A program made the position numbers and the translations under genes. The notes under the pieces are model-generated. The model worked only from the letters and a program-made list of their open reading frames with translations. It had not been told where the DNA came from and searched no databases. Shown one piece after another: positions 24,942 to 33,218 of a DNA stretch of 47,228 nt. Origin of the DNA: Moorena bouillonii PNG (GTDB taxonomy: Bacteria > Cyanobacteriota > Cyanobacteriia > Cyanobacteriales > Coleofasciculaceae); assembly GCF_001942495.1 (NCBI RefSeq), contig NZ_MKZS01000001.1, forward strand, positions 4,296,436 through 4,343,663. The letters are read 5' to 3'. The number at the start of each line of letters is the position of its first letter. Within the stretch, counting starts at the first letter, position 1.

Positions 24942-27002
24942 ATGAAGGCTAATAAGCATCGGTCAGTCTGTGGGAAATTCAAGCAGCGGTTAAATAACGC
25001 AGTTAAACGCTGGTTTAATTCCCCTAAAATTCGTCATAGCAGCACCACACAAGCCATACATCTTACGCTTGGAGAGCCTTATGCTCCCTACAAACCTCCC
25101 TCAACTACTCAGCGACCTAACCACAGCAACGTTGTAAGTACTATTACCTGGCTCCCTGGTTATCGGCTACAAAAGGGTAAGTACACCATCGAAAAAAAAC
25201 TAGGACAAGGTGGGCTGGGTATTACCTATTTAGCCCGAACTAAAACAGGCGATCGCATTGTTATCAAAACTATCCTTAATCATGTACTCCGCCAAGATAA
25301 TTTATTAGAATTTTGGAAAATATTCGCCAATGAAGCGATAAAGTTAGCCCAATGTAGCTGTGGAAATCCTCATCTAGTCCGTTTATATGAAGAAATCATC
25401 CGAGAAGGTGAACTTCCCTGCCTAATCATGGAATACATCGAGGGGGAAACCTTGTCGGATCTGGTGAAACGGCAGGGTGTGCTTTCGGAAGAGAAAGCCT
25501 TGCTCTACATCCAGCAAATTGGTAGCGCCCTCTGGGACATTCATCAGCAAGGGTTGCTCCATAGAGATGTTAAACCTAATAACATCATGGTGGGTCAGGA
25601 TGGTTCTGGTGCCGTGTTGATTGATTTGGGTATTGCCACTAAGTTTGTCCCTGGGGTTACACAAACTCATCTTTGTGCTGTGACTCCAGGTTATTCTCCT
25701 CTGGAACAATATCAGTGGCGAGCGCAACTCGGTCCCTACACCGATGTTTATGCTTTGGCCGCTACCTTGTATGTTCTCTTAACTGGAAATGAACCAGTAC
25801 CAGCTGATGAGCGGGCTGAGGGAGCTGTATTACCACCACCAAACCATCTTAATCCCCAGATTAGCGATCGCACAAGTCAATCCATTCTCAATGCCATGAA
25901 TTTGGTGGCTAGCGATCGCCCTCAGTCTATACCAGAATTTTTAACATTACTCGGTATTGAATTACCAAATAATATTAGTAACTATAATAGCACAAATAGC
26001 ACCAATAATCAACCACAAATAACCGCTAAATTTAGAGACTGTTATATAGAACGTCCCCAAGATGCTGAGTGTTATCAAAAGATTTTACAACCAGGGGCGC
26101 TAATTCGGATTAAAGCACCGAAGCTGATGGGAAAAACCTTACTCAGTAATCGCATTCTTGATTATGCTAAGTCTCAGAGTTATGGCACCGTTTATTTAAA
26201 TCTGAATCAGTTACCTTGCCATGACTTGGATGTATTTTTACAGTCGTTTTGCGTGCGGGTTGGTGACAACTTAGGCTTATCAGACCAGTTGGATAAGTAT
26301 TGGAGTAAACGATTATATAGTAAGGTAAATTGTCAACGATATTTTGAGCAGTATCTGTTAGCGTCTTTATCCAGTCCTGTAGTTTTGTGTTTGGATGAAG
26401 TTGATCGCGTGTTTCCTTATCCAGAAGTAGCTGGGGAATTTCTAGGGTTGCTGCGCACGTGGCATGAGGATTCCAAAAATAATCAACTTTGGAAAAACCT
26501 GCGGTTGATTGTCGTTTATTCTACCGAAGTTTATATTGAATTGGATATCAATCAGTCTCCTTTTAATGTGGGAGAAGCAGTAGAGTTATCGGACTTGGAT
26601 TTAAACAACATTCAGAGTTTAGCTCATCTCTATGGGCTAGATTTATCCATTGATTCAGGGCAACAATTAAGGGAAATGGTAGGAGGACATCCTTATTTGT
26701 TGACGCTGGCTTTCTCTACTCTTAGCAAAAATACCAACATGACTATGGAGCATCTTTTAGAAACCGCTCCGACAGAATCAGGAATTTATCGCCATCATTT
26801 GCGAGAACTTTTGAATAATCTCATTCTTCATCCCAATTTACTAAACCCTTTCAAAAAGTTACTGACGACTACTAAAGCTGTGCGCCTGGATTATAAGGAA
26901 ACGTATCTGTTAGAAAGTCTGGGATTAGTCAGAGCAATCGGTAATGATTGTATTCCTCGATATAATTTGTATCGTGAATATTTTAGTAACAGGATTTTAT
27001 AG
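24942..27002 (+). CDS. Ser/Thr protein kinase fused to an AAA-like ATPase domain
   Basis: A protein of 686 residues from the ATG at 24942; an upstream TTG at 24885 would add 19 residues and is less likely. The kinase domain (about 65-340) has LGQGGLGITYLA, the lysine in VIKTIL, the catalytic HRDVKPNNIM (D209), DLG in place of DFG (IDLGIAT), and TPGYSPLEQY. A short linker leads to an ATPase domain: APKLMGKTLL is Walker A-like (about 390-400) and VVLCLDEVDRVF is Walker B (about 480-490). The C-terminal part (HPYLLTLAFSTL) matches the AAA-like/nSTAND type common in cyanobacteria. The following gene has a related ATPase domain, so the two may act together. Signal and target are unknown. Confidence 0.88.
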   Translation: MKANKHRSVCGKFKQRLNNAVKRWFNSPKIRHSSTTQAIHLTLGEPYAPYKPPSTTQRPNHSNVVSTITWLPGYRLQKGKYTIEKKLGQGGLGITYLARTKTGDRIVIKTILNHVLRQDNLLEFWKIFANEAIKLAQCSCGNPHLVRLYEEIIREGELPCLIMEYIEGETLSDLVKRQGVLSEEKALLYIQQIGSALWDIHQQGLLHRDVKPNNIMVGQDGSGAVLIDLGIATKFVPGVTQTHLCAVTPGYSPLEQYQWRAQLGPYTDVYALAATLYVLLTGNEPVPADERAEGAVLPPPNHLNPQISDRTSQSILNAMNLVASDRPQSIPEFLTLLGIELPNNISNYNSTNSTNNQPQITAKFRDCYIERPQDAECYQKILQPGALIRIKAPKLMGKTLLSNRILDYAKSQSYGTVYLNLNQLPCHDLDVFLQSFCVRVGDNLGLSDQLDKYWSKRLYSKVNCQRYFEQYLLASLSSPVVLCLDEVDRVFPYPEVAGEFLGLLRTWHEDSKNNQLWKNLRLIVVYSTEVYIELDINQSPFNVGEAVELSDLDLNNIQSLAHLYGLDLSIDSGQQLREMVGGHPYLLTLAFSTLSKNTNMTMEHLLETAPTESGIYRHHLRELLNNLILHPNLLNPFKKLLTTTKAVRLDYKETYLLESLGLVRAIGNDCIPRYNLYREYFSNRIL

Positions 27003-27199
27003 TTAGGGAGCAGTCAGCGGTCAGCGGTCAGTGGTCAGCGGTCAGCGGTCAGCCGTGGGCTGAAAACTGATAACTGAAAACTGATAACACTGAAAACTGA
27101 TAACACTGAAAACTGAAAGCTGAAAGCTGAAAGCTGATAGCTGATAGCTGATAGCTTCTTTATTCCCTACTCCCTACTCCCTACTCCCTACTCCCTTTC
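27003..27199. repeat. Heptamer repeat block between the two ATPase genes
   Basis: Successive runs of GGTCAGC, ACTGAAA(A)CTGATAA, AAGCTGA, TAGCTGA and CTCCCTA units fill the whole gap between the kinase gene and the WD40 gene. Promoter or terminator signals cannot be read through it. Confidence 0.85.
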
Positions 27200-27204
27200 T
27201 GATC

Positions 27205-30200
27205 ATGACCAACCAATCAACAATCTACCAAGTTGGGGGAAGTTTACCTCAAGATGCCACAACTTATGCTAAGCGAAAAGCTGATGATGAAATTTTTCAC
27301 GCTTTGATGGCTGGGGAATTTTGTTATGTGCTCAACTCGCGACAGATGGGTAAATCTAGTTTACGGGTACAAACTATGAAGCGTCTCCAGGAAGCAGGAG
27401 TAGCCTGTGGTTGTATCGATTTTACTATGATTGGGAAAGAGAATATACCGGTAGAGATGTGGTATTCAAGCTTGATAGTGATGCTGGTGGATGAGTTTAA
27501 GCTATCAAGTAACTTTGATGAAGAGGCTTGGTTTCGAGAAACAGAACACATCGCTCCCTTGTTAGGATTTGGCAAGTTTATTGAATCGGTATTGTTGGCA
27601 ACTATTCCGGAAACTATTGTTATCTTTCTAGATGAAATTGACAGTATTATTAAATTAGCCTTTAAAGATGATTTCTTTGCCTTTATTCGCAGTTGTTATA
27701 ACAAACGAGCGGAAAATCCTGCCTACAATCGCCTGAGTTTTTGTTTGCTGGGAGTAGCAACTCCAGCGGATTTGATTCAAGATAAACAGCGCACTCCCTT
27801 TAATATTGGTAGGGATATTGAATTGACTGGCTTTACCTTTGAGGAGGCGAAAACACCACTGCTTCCTGGTTTGGTAGGGAAAGTGGATAATCCGAAACAG
27901 GTGTTAGGTGAGATATTGACCTGGACAGGGGGACAACCGTTTTTGACCCAGAAGTTGTGTAAGTTAATGGTGGACAATGCTCTGGCTTCCCCCTTATTAA
28001 GGGGGACGGGAGGGGGATCCCATGGCAGCACTTCTGGAGGAGGATCCCCCCTAACCCCCCTTAACAAGGGGGGAACTGGAGTTGAGGGAACTTCTGGAGG
28101 CGAATCTAACCCTGTTCTGGCTTCCCCCTTATTAAGGGGGACGGGAGGGGGATCCCATGGCAGCAATTCTGGAGGGGGATCCATCCACAGCCGTTCAAGA
28201 CTGGGATCCCCCCTAACCCCCCTTAACAAGGGGGGAACTGGAGTTGCACAGGTTGCCCGTACCCAGATTATTGAGAATTGGGTATCTCAGGATAAGCCAG
28301 AGCACTTGAAAACTATACGCGATCGCATTCTCAGAAATGAGCAACGGGCGAGTAGGCTGTTGGGATTGTATCAGCACGTATTAGATCAGGGTAGTCTTGC
28401 CGCTGATGGCAGTGAAGAACAGACAGAATTAAGGCTATCGGGGTTGGTCGTGGAGCGCAATGGCTATTTGAGCGTTAACAACCGGATTTATGGCAGTGTT
28501 TTTGATAGGGATTGGGTTAAGCAGGAATTAGCGAGACTGCGTCCCTATGCTGAAGCCTTTACTGCTTGGGTTGAGTCTGGATGTAAGGATGAAGCTCGTT
28601 TGTTGCGGGGGGTAGCGTTACAGGATGCTCAAGCTTGGGCTAAGGGTAAAAGTTTGAGCGATTTGGATTATCAGTTTTTAGCTGCTGGTCAGGAATTAGA
28701 CCGCAGGGTATTGGCACAAGAAAGTCGAATATTAGCCGAGGCCAATGAGACGTTAACTGAAGCTCAAAAGAAAGCCAAGAGAACTATACTCATAGGGGGT
28801 ATTAGTCTAGGTTTGTTCTCAGTTGTAGCAATAATTATTGCTATGATCACTGCTAAAAACATACAAGAAGCTAAAACAGGTACCCGACTAGAACAACAAG
28901 GGATTACTATTTTACGGCGCTTACCAGAGGATAATGTTTACTATGGCAATCGAGAGCTTTTATACTCAGCCATGGAGACTGGGCAACAGCTATTTAATAT
29001 CGTGAAAGATGATCGTCCTTTGGATAATTATCCTGCCATCAGTCCTGTCTATGCTCTACAGCAGAGTCTTAGTAAATTCAAAGAAAAGAGAAGATTTCAA
29101 GGACATCAAAACTCGGTAAACAGTGTAAGTTTTAGTCCCGATGGTAAAACCCTGGCTACGGCATCATCGGACAAAACGGTCAGAGTTTGGGATTTAGAAG
29201 GAAATCAATTAGCTCTGTTGACAGGACATCAAGGCTCGGTAAATAGTGTAAGGTTTAGCCGAGATGGTAAAACCCTGGCTACGGCATCATCGGACAAAAC
29301 GGTCAGAATCTGGGATTTAGAAGGAAATCAATTAGCTCTGTTGACAGGACATCAAGGCTCGGTAAATAGTGTAAGGTTTAGCCGAGATGGTAAAACCCTG
29401 GCTACGGCATCAGACGATAAAACGGTCAGAGTTTGGGATTTAGAAGGAAATCAATTAGCTCTGTTTAAAGGACATCAAGGCTCGGTAAATAGTGTAAGGT
29501 TTAGCCGAGATGGTAAAACCCTGGCTACGGCATCAGACGATAAAACGGTCAGAGTTTGGGATTTAGAAGGAAATCAATTAGCACTGTTGAGAGGACATCA
29601 AGGCTCGGTAACTAGTGTAAATTTTAGCCGAGATGGTAAAACCCTAGCTACGGCATCATCGGACAAAACGGTCAGAGTTTGGGATTTACAGGGAAAGCAA
29701 TTAGCTCTGTTGAGAGGACATCAATCCTCGGTAAATAGTGTAAATTTTAGCCGAGATGGTAAAACCCTGGCTACGGCATCATCCGACAAAACGGTCAGAG
29801 TTTGGGATTTAGAAGGAAATCAATTAGCTCTGTTTAAAGGACATCAAAGCTGGGTAAATAGTGTAAGTTTCAGCCGAGATGGTAAAACCCTGGCTACCGC
29901 ATCATCCGACAATACTGCGAGACTGTGGGATTTACAGGGAAAGCAATTAGCTGTGTTGAGAGGACATCAAAGCTTGGTATCGAGTGTAAGTTTTAGCCGA
30001 GATGGTAAAACCCTCGCTACGGCATCAGACGACAAAACGGTCAGAGTTTGGGATTTAGAAGGAAATCCATTAGCACTGTTGAGAGGACATCAAGGCTCGG
30101 TAAATAGTGTAAGTTTTAGCCGAGATGGTAAAACCATCGCTACCGCATCATGGGACAAAACTGTCAGACTCTGGGATTTACAGGGCAATCAATTAGCAAT

Positions 30201-31605
30201 GTTTCAAGGACATCAATCCCCGGTAGAAAGTGTAAGGTTTAGCCGAGATGGTAAGATGCTGGCTACAGCATCAAGGTACAATACTGTTGTCAGACTCTGG
30301 GATTTACAGGGCAATCAATTAGCAATGTTTCAAGGACATCAAGACTCGGTATGGAGTATAAGTTTTAGCCGAGATGGTAAGATGCTGGCTACGGCATCAT
30401 CGGACCATACGGTCAGACTCTGGGATTTACAGGGCAATCAATTAACACTGTTTCAAGGACATCAAGACTCGGTATGGAGTGTAAGGTTTAGCCGAGATGG
30501 TAAGATGCTTGCTACGGCATCAGACGACAATACAGTCAGAGTTTGGGATTTACAGGGAAATCAATTAGCACTGTTTCAAGGACATCAAGACTCGGTCAAT
30601 AGTATTAGTTTTAGCCGAGATGGTAAGATGCTTGCTTCTGCATCAAGAGACAAAACGGTCAGAGTTTGGGATTTAGAAGGAAATCAATTAGCACTGTTTC
30701 AAGGACATCAAGACTCAGTCAATAGTATCAGTTTTAGCCGAGATGGTAAGATGCTGGCTACGGCATCATCGGACAATACTGCCAGACTCTGGGCAGTTGA
30801 AGATTTAGATGAGATGCTAGCTAGGGGCTGTAAGTTGCTTGAAAATTACTTTGTGGAATATCCTGAATCCCTAGATAGCTTAAAAAAATGCCAAAATTCA
30901 GATGGCAAAATAGCTGCAGCTTCTGGTTTTGTCAAACAAGGTGAAGAGTTAGCAAAACAGGGGGATGTGGATGGTGCTATTGCTAAGTTCCAAAAAGCCC
31001 AAGCATGGAATCCGGAGCTAGAATTACAGCCAGAGACAAAAGCCAAACACCTTGCAGCACCCACTTTGGTTGAACAAGGAGAGGAATTGGCAAACCAGGG
31101 GGATGTGGATGGTGCTATTGCTAAGTTCCAAAAAGCCCAAGCATGGAATCCGGAGCTAGAATTACAGCCAGAGATAAAAGCCAAACAGCTAGCAGCACTC
31201 GCTAAAGTTAAACAAGGTGAGCAGTTAGCAAAAAAGGGTGAATTAACCAAAGCCTTATCTCTCTATAAAGAAGCACAACAACTAGATCTAAACCTAGAAA
31301 TTTATACTTATTCTTGGAATCAAATCTGTTGGTTTGGTAGCCTCCATGGATATGCTACTGACGTGATGGATGCCTGTGAAAAAGCAGTAGCAAAAGAACC
31401 TGAACATGTCGGTATTCTTGATAGTCGTGGTTTGGCTAGGGCTCTGACTGGGGATACCGCAGGAGCAATATCAGACTTTCAGAAACTTGTAGACTCGATT
31501 AATGAGGGTGAGTGGAAAGCACAACGGCAAAAATGGATAGATGAGCTCCGGGCTGGTAAGAATCCTTTTACGGAAGAGGTGTTGAAGGGTTTACTTGAGG
31601 AGTAA
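27205..31605 (+). CDS. AAA-like ATPase, membrane span, 14 WD40 repeats and TPRs
   Basis: A protein of 1466 residues. The N-terminal ATPase domain has Walker A NSRQMGKSS (43-51) and Walker B TIVIFLDEID (about 136-146). A stretch read from inserted G-rich repeats (about 260-347) splits it before RTQIIENWVSQDKPEHLKTIRDR. One membrane span lies at about 527-549 (IGGISLGLFSVVAIIIAMI). Then come 14 WD40 repeats of 41 residues (one of 42), residues about 632-1195, enough for two seven-bladed propellers. TPR-like repeats follow (about 1233-1330), two of them nearly identical (GDVDGAIAKFQKAQAWNPEL). The WD40 units are so alike at the DNA level that they arose recently. Likely a membrane-anchored signalling or sensor ATPase; substrate unknown. 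Confidence 0.88.
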   Translation: MTNQSTIYQVGGSLPQDATTYAKRKADDEIFHALMAGEFCYVLNSRQMGKSSLRVQTMKRLQEAGVACGCIDFTMIGKENIPVEMWYSSLIVMLVDEFKLSSNFDEEAWFRETEHIAPLLGFGKFIESVLLATIPETIVIFLDEIDSIIKLAFKDDFFAFIRSCYNKRAENPAYNRLSFCLLGVATPADLIQDKQRTPFNIGRDIELTGFTFEEAKTPLLPGLVGKVDNPKQVLGEILTWTGGQPFLTQKLCKLMVDNALASPLLRGTGGGSHGSTSGGGSPLTPLNKGGTGVEGTSGGESNPVLASPLLRGTGGGSHGSNSGGGSIHSRSRLGSPLTPLNKGGTGVAQVARTQIIENWVSQDKPEHLKTIRDRILRNEQRASRLLGLYQHVLDQGSLAADGSEEQTELRLSGLVVERNGYLSVNNRIYGSVFDRDWVKQELARLRPYAEAFTAWVESGCKDEARLLRGVALQDAQAWAKGKSLSDLDYQFLAAGQELDRRVLAQESRILAEANETLTEAQKKAKRTILIGGISLGLFSVVAIIIAMITAKNIQEAKTGTRLEQQGITILRRLPEDNVYYGNRELLYSAMETGQQLFNIVKDDRPLDNYPAISPVYALQQSLSKFKEKRRFQGHQNSVNSVSFSPDGKTLATASSDKTVRVWDLEGNQLALLTGHQGSVNSVRFSRDGKTLATASSDKTVRIWDLEGNQLALLTGHQGSVNSVRFSRDGKTLATASDDKTVRVWDLEGNQLALFKGHQGSVNSVRFSRDGKTLATASDDKTVRVWDLEGNQLALLRGHQGSVTSVNFSRDGKTLATASSDKTVRVWDLQGKQLALLRGHQSSVNSVNFSRDGKTLATASSDKTVRVWDLEGNQLALFKGHQSWVNSVSFSRDGKTLATASSDNTARLWDLQGKQLAVLRGHQSLVSSVSFSRDGKTLATASDDKTVRVWDLEGNPLALLRGHQGSVNSVSFSRDGKTIATASWDKTVRLWDLQGNQLAMFQGHQSPVESVRFSRDGKMLATASRYNTVVRLWDLQGNQLAMFQGHQDSVWSISFSRDGKMLATASSDHTVRLWDLQGNQLTLFQGHQDSVWSVRFSRDGKMLATASDDNTVRVWDLQGNQLALFQGHQDSVNSISFSRDGKMLASASRDKTVRVWDLEGNQLALFQGHQDSVNSISFSRDGKMLATASSDNTARLWAVEDLDEMLARGCKLLENYFVEYPESLDSLKKCQNSDGKIAAASGFVKQGEELAKQGDVDGAIAKFQKAQAWNPELELQPETKAKHLAAPTLVEQGEELANQGDVDGAIAKFQKAQAWNPELELQPEIKAKQLAALAKVKQGEQLAKKGELTKALSLYKEAQQLDLNLEIYTYSWNQICWFGSLHGYATDVMDACEKAVAKEPEHVGILDSRGLARALTGDTAGAISDFQKLVDSINEGEWKAQRQKWIDELRAGKNPFTEEVLKGLLEE
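27985..28245. mobile_element. Two tandem G/C-rich palindromic repeats inside the ATPase domain
   Basis: Two copies (about 27985-28080 and 28119-28245) each begin TTCCCCCTTATTAAGGGGG and end CCCCTTAACAAGGGGGG, with GGATCCCATGGCAGCA inside. They are read in frame as Gly/Ser-rich peptide (LLRGTGGGSHGS...SPLTPLNKGGTG). The flanking protein sequence reads on as one ATPase domain on either side, so this is an insertion. Confidence 0.7.
29096..30792 (+). repeat. 14 tandem 123-bp repeats encoding WD40 units
   Basis: The unit begins GGACATCAA and contains TTTAGCCGAGATGGTAAA and GGATTTA. Units 2-6 differ at only a few bases. The tenth unit has one extra codon. From unit 9 onward a second sub-type (ATGTTTCAAGGACATCAA, AAGATGCT) appears, which suggests two rounds of expansion. 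Confidence 0.9.
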
Positions 31606-31658
31606 GGGTAGGGAAGGCAATAGGCAAGCATATGCGCTATGCGCACGCTACGCGAACA

Positions 31659-31860
31659 GCGGTCAGCCGTCAGCGGTCAGCCGTCAGCGGTCAGCCGTCA
31701 GCGCCTGGAAACTTTAACAGGCAAGATGCCTGTTCCACCAAGATGCCTATTCTACCAAGATGCCCCAAACATTCCTAAACTCAGCAAACGTAAGTCTAAG
31801 CTGACTTCAGACTTCAGACTTCAGACTTCAGACTTCTGACTCCCGATTCCCGACTCCCGA
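31659..31860. repeat. Heptamer and palindromic repeats after the WD40 gene
   Basis: GCGCACGCTACGCGAACAG (31640-31660) leads into GGTCAGCCGTCAGC units, then AGATGCC repeats, then GACTTCA and GACTCCC heptamers to 31860. No gene is supported between 31606 and 31860. Confidence 0.8.
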
Positions 31861-31927
31861 CCAGTTTGTTACAAAATTTTTCAAAATATGTTATAATAAA
31901 AGATTATTTGTGCTATAATATCAATGT

Positions 31928-31998
31928 GGGCGCTGAGACGCCCAGAGTCAAGAGCTAGCCCGCTGAGAGTCCAAAATCGACGGGCTAGCTCTGGCTCC
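31928..31998 (+). promoter_or_regulatory. Structured leader with two hairpins
   Basis: A first hairpin GGGCG-CTGAGA-CGCCC lies at 31928-31943. A second pairs AGAGCTAGCCCG (31951-31962) with CGGGCTAGCTCT (31981-31992), extended by five pairs across a one-base bulge. A TATAAT box is at 31914-31919, just upstream, and the ribosome-binding site AAGGAGA (32007-32013) of the small gene lies just after, so this looks like its 5' leader. Function is unknown. Confidence 0.5.
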
Positions 31999-32020
31999 CC
32001 AATCACAAGGAGATACTTTC

Positions 32021-32242
32021 ATGATGACGTATTCTGAACGCCTTCATCCATGGGTGGTCATGCGGCTGTTACCGAAAATGCAGCGAGTAGTTGTTGCTCG
32101 CTTTCGCAATCGATCGGATGCCGTTCGCGTAGCGTGACCTTTGGTCAAAGGACATTTGTGGGCCCTGAAACGATTAATGCCGGATGCGGAATTTATAATT
32201 ATTTTTGATGTCGGTAATAATCCGATAAATAGTAGGGAATAG
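32021..32242 (+). pseudogene. Small conserved-looking gene split by an in-frame repeat with a stop
   Basis: From ATG 32021 (after AAGGAGA) the frame reads MMTYSERLHPWVVMRLLP, then MQRVVVARFRNRSDA, then meets TGA at 32135. After a 27-bp block (32123-32149) the same frame goes on with GHLWALKRLMPDAEFIIIFDVG to a stop at 32240. The block belongs to the GTTCGCGTAGCGTG...CCTTTGGTCAAAG repeat family also seen at 37257, 34397 and 7752. Removing it restores one open frame of about 64 codons. The protein resembles small cyanobacterial proteins of unknown function that I recall but cannot name. Probably inactivated; a shortened 38-residue product is possible. Confidence 0.65.
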
Positions 32243-32431
32243 GGAACAGGGAACAGGGAACAGGGAACAGGGGATCAAGAGAGAGATTACCTAGCAAAAG
32301 GAAGCTATGTTTTTTGAACACTGATTGTAGCGTTTATCGCAGTTATGAGGTACACATTATTTTTTCCTTCTTCCCTGCTCCCTGCTCCCTGCTCCCTGCT
32401 CCCTGCTTCCTGCTCCCTGCTCCCTGCTCCC
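32232..32431. repeat. Heptamer repeats (GGGAACA)n and (CTGCTCC)n
   Basis: GGGAACA units (32232-32273) and CTGCTCC units (32370-32431) flank about 95 bp of unique sequence. The two runs are roughly complementary in type and could fold on each other. Confidence 0.8.
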
Positions 32432-32494
32432 TTCATCAAAGTGTTAATTTAGCATAACAAGTACGGAAGAGCCAACATTACTAAAGCAAACATC

Positions 32495-33064
32495 ATGCTA
32501 GTCTTAAAATCTTGCGCCCTAATCTTATTCACAACTTGTTTGATAAGTTTTACTTGGGCAGGCGTTGCTTTATTTACTCGGCCTAGCGGCACTCCAAATG
32601 GTTTGAGGATTCTGTTTTTTTTATGGACACTATTAATAGTTCTACAGGTCAGTATGATCGTTCTGACTGAAGAAAGTAATTTAATCCTAGGGTTAATGGG
32701 ACTGAGCATCTATATCAGCTCACTAGTTTTGTTTTGGTGGGCAGTTAAAACAACTAAGGAAAAGCCTTTGTCTATTTGCTATTCCGATGATTTACCAAAC
32801 CACATCATTACCACTGGCCCCTATAAATTCATTCGTAATCCCTTTTACACATCCTACCTGCTTTCTGTGCTAGCTGGTGTTTTTGTTAGTAATCAACTCT
32901 GGCTAATACTAACAGTAGTAGTAATGTTTGTTCTCTACTATCAAGTTGCTCGCCAAGAAGAAGCTAAATTTTTAACTAGTAGTTTTGCGGCTGACTATAA
33001 AGTGTATAAGGAAAACACAGGAATGTTTTTACCTTATACCAATCGGATTTGGTATGATAGCTGA
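32495..33064 (+). CDS. Isoprenylcysteine carboxyl methyltransferase-type membrane protein
   Basis: A protein of 189 residues with four to five membrane helices. The C-terminal half has the methyltransferase signature of the ICMT/PEMT group: TTGPYKFIRNPFYTSYLLS, then RQEEAKFL and DYKVYKENTGMFLP. Bacterial members methylate small lipophilic or unknown substrates using S-adenosylmethionine. The N-terminal helices (about 5-25, 40-60, 65-85) are ordinary membrane spans. It stands alone between heptamer blocks; the substrate cannot be told from context. Confidence 0.85.
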   Translation: MLVLKSCALILFTTCLISFTWAGVALFTRPSGTPNGLRILFFLWTLLIVLQVSMIVLTEESNLILGLMGLSIYISSLVLFWWAVKTTKEKPLSICYSDDLPNHIITTGPYKFIRNPFYTSYLLSVLAGVFVSNQLWLILTVVVMFVLYYQVARQEEAKFLTSSFAADYKVYKENTGMFLPYTNRIWYDS

Positions 33065-33132
33065 TAGCGGATATAGCTGTTTTCAATGTGGTGAGGTACA
33101 GAGTTTCTGGTTTTCGGAAACAGGGAACAGGA

Positions 33133-33214
33133 TCCCGATTCCCGATTCCCGATTCCCTACTCCCTACTCCCTACTCCCGATTCCCGATTCCCTATTCCCG
33201 ATTCCCTATTCCCT
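33133..33214. repeat. Heptamer repeat (GATTCCC)n / (CTACTCC)n
   Basis: It lies between the convergent methyltransferase gene and the 682-residue gene. Units are GATTCCC, CTACTCC and variants. The short frames across it are repeat by-products. Confidence 0.85.
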
Positions 33215-33218
33215 CTAT

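Noticed and set aside
27777-28229. 150-codon minus-strand frame inside the WD40 gene
   Set aside because: It is the reverse reading of the in-frame palindromic repeats and gives only Pro-rich sequence.
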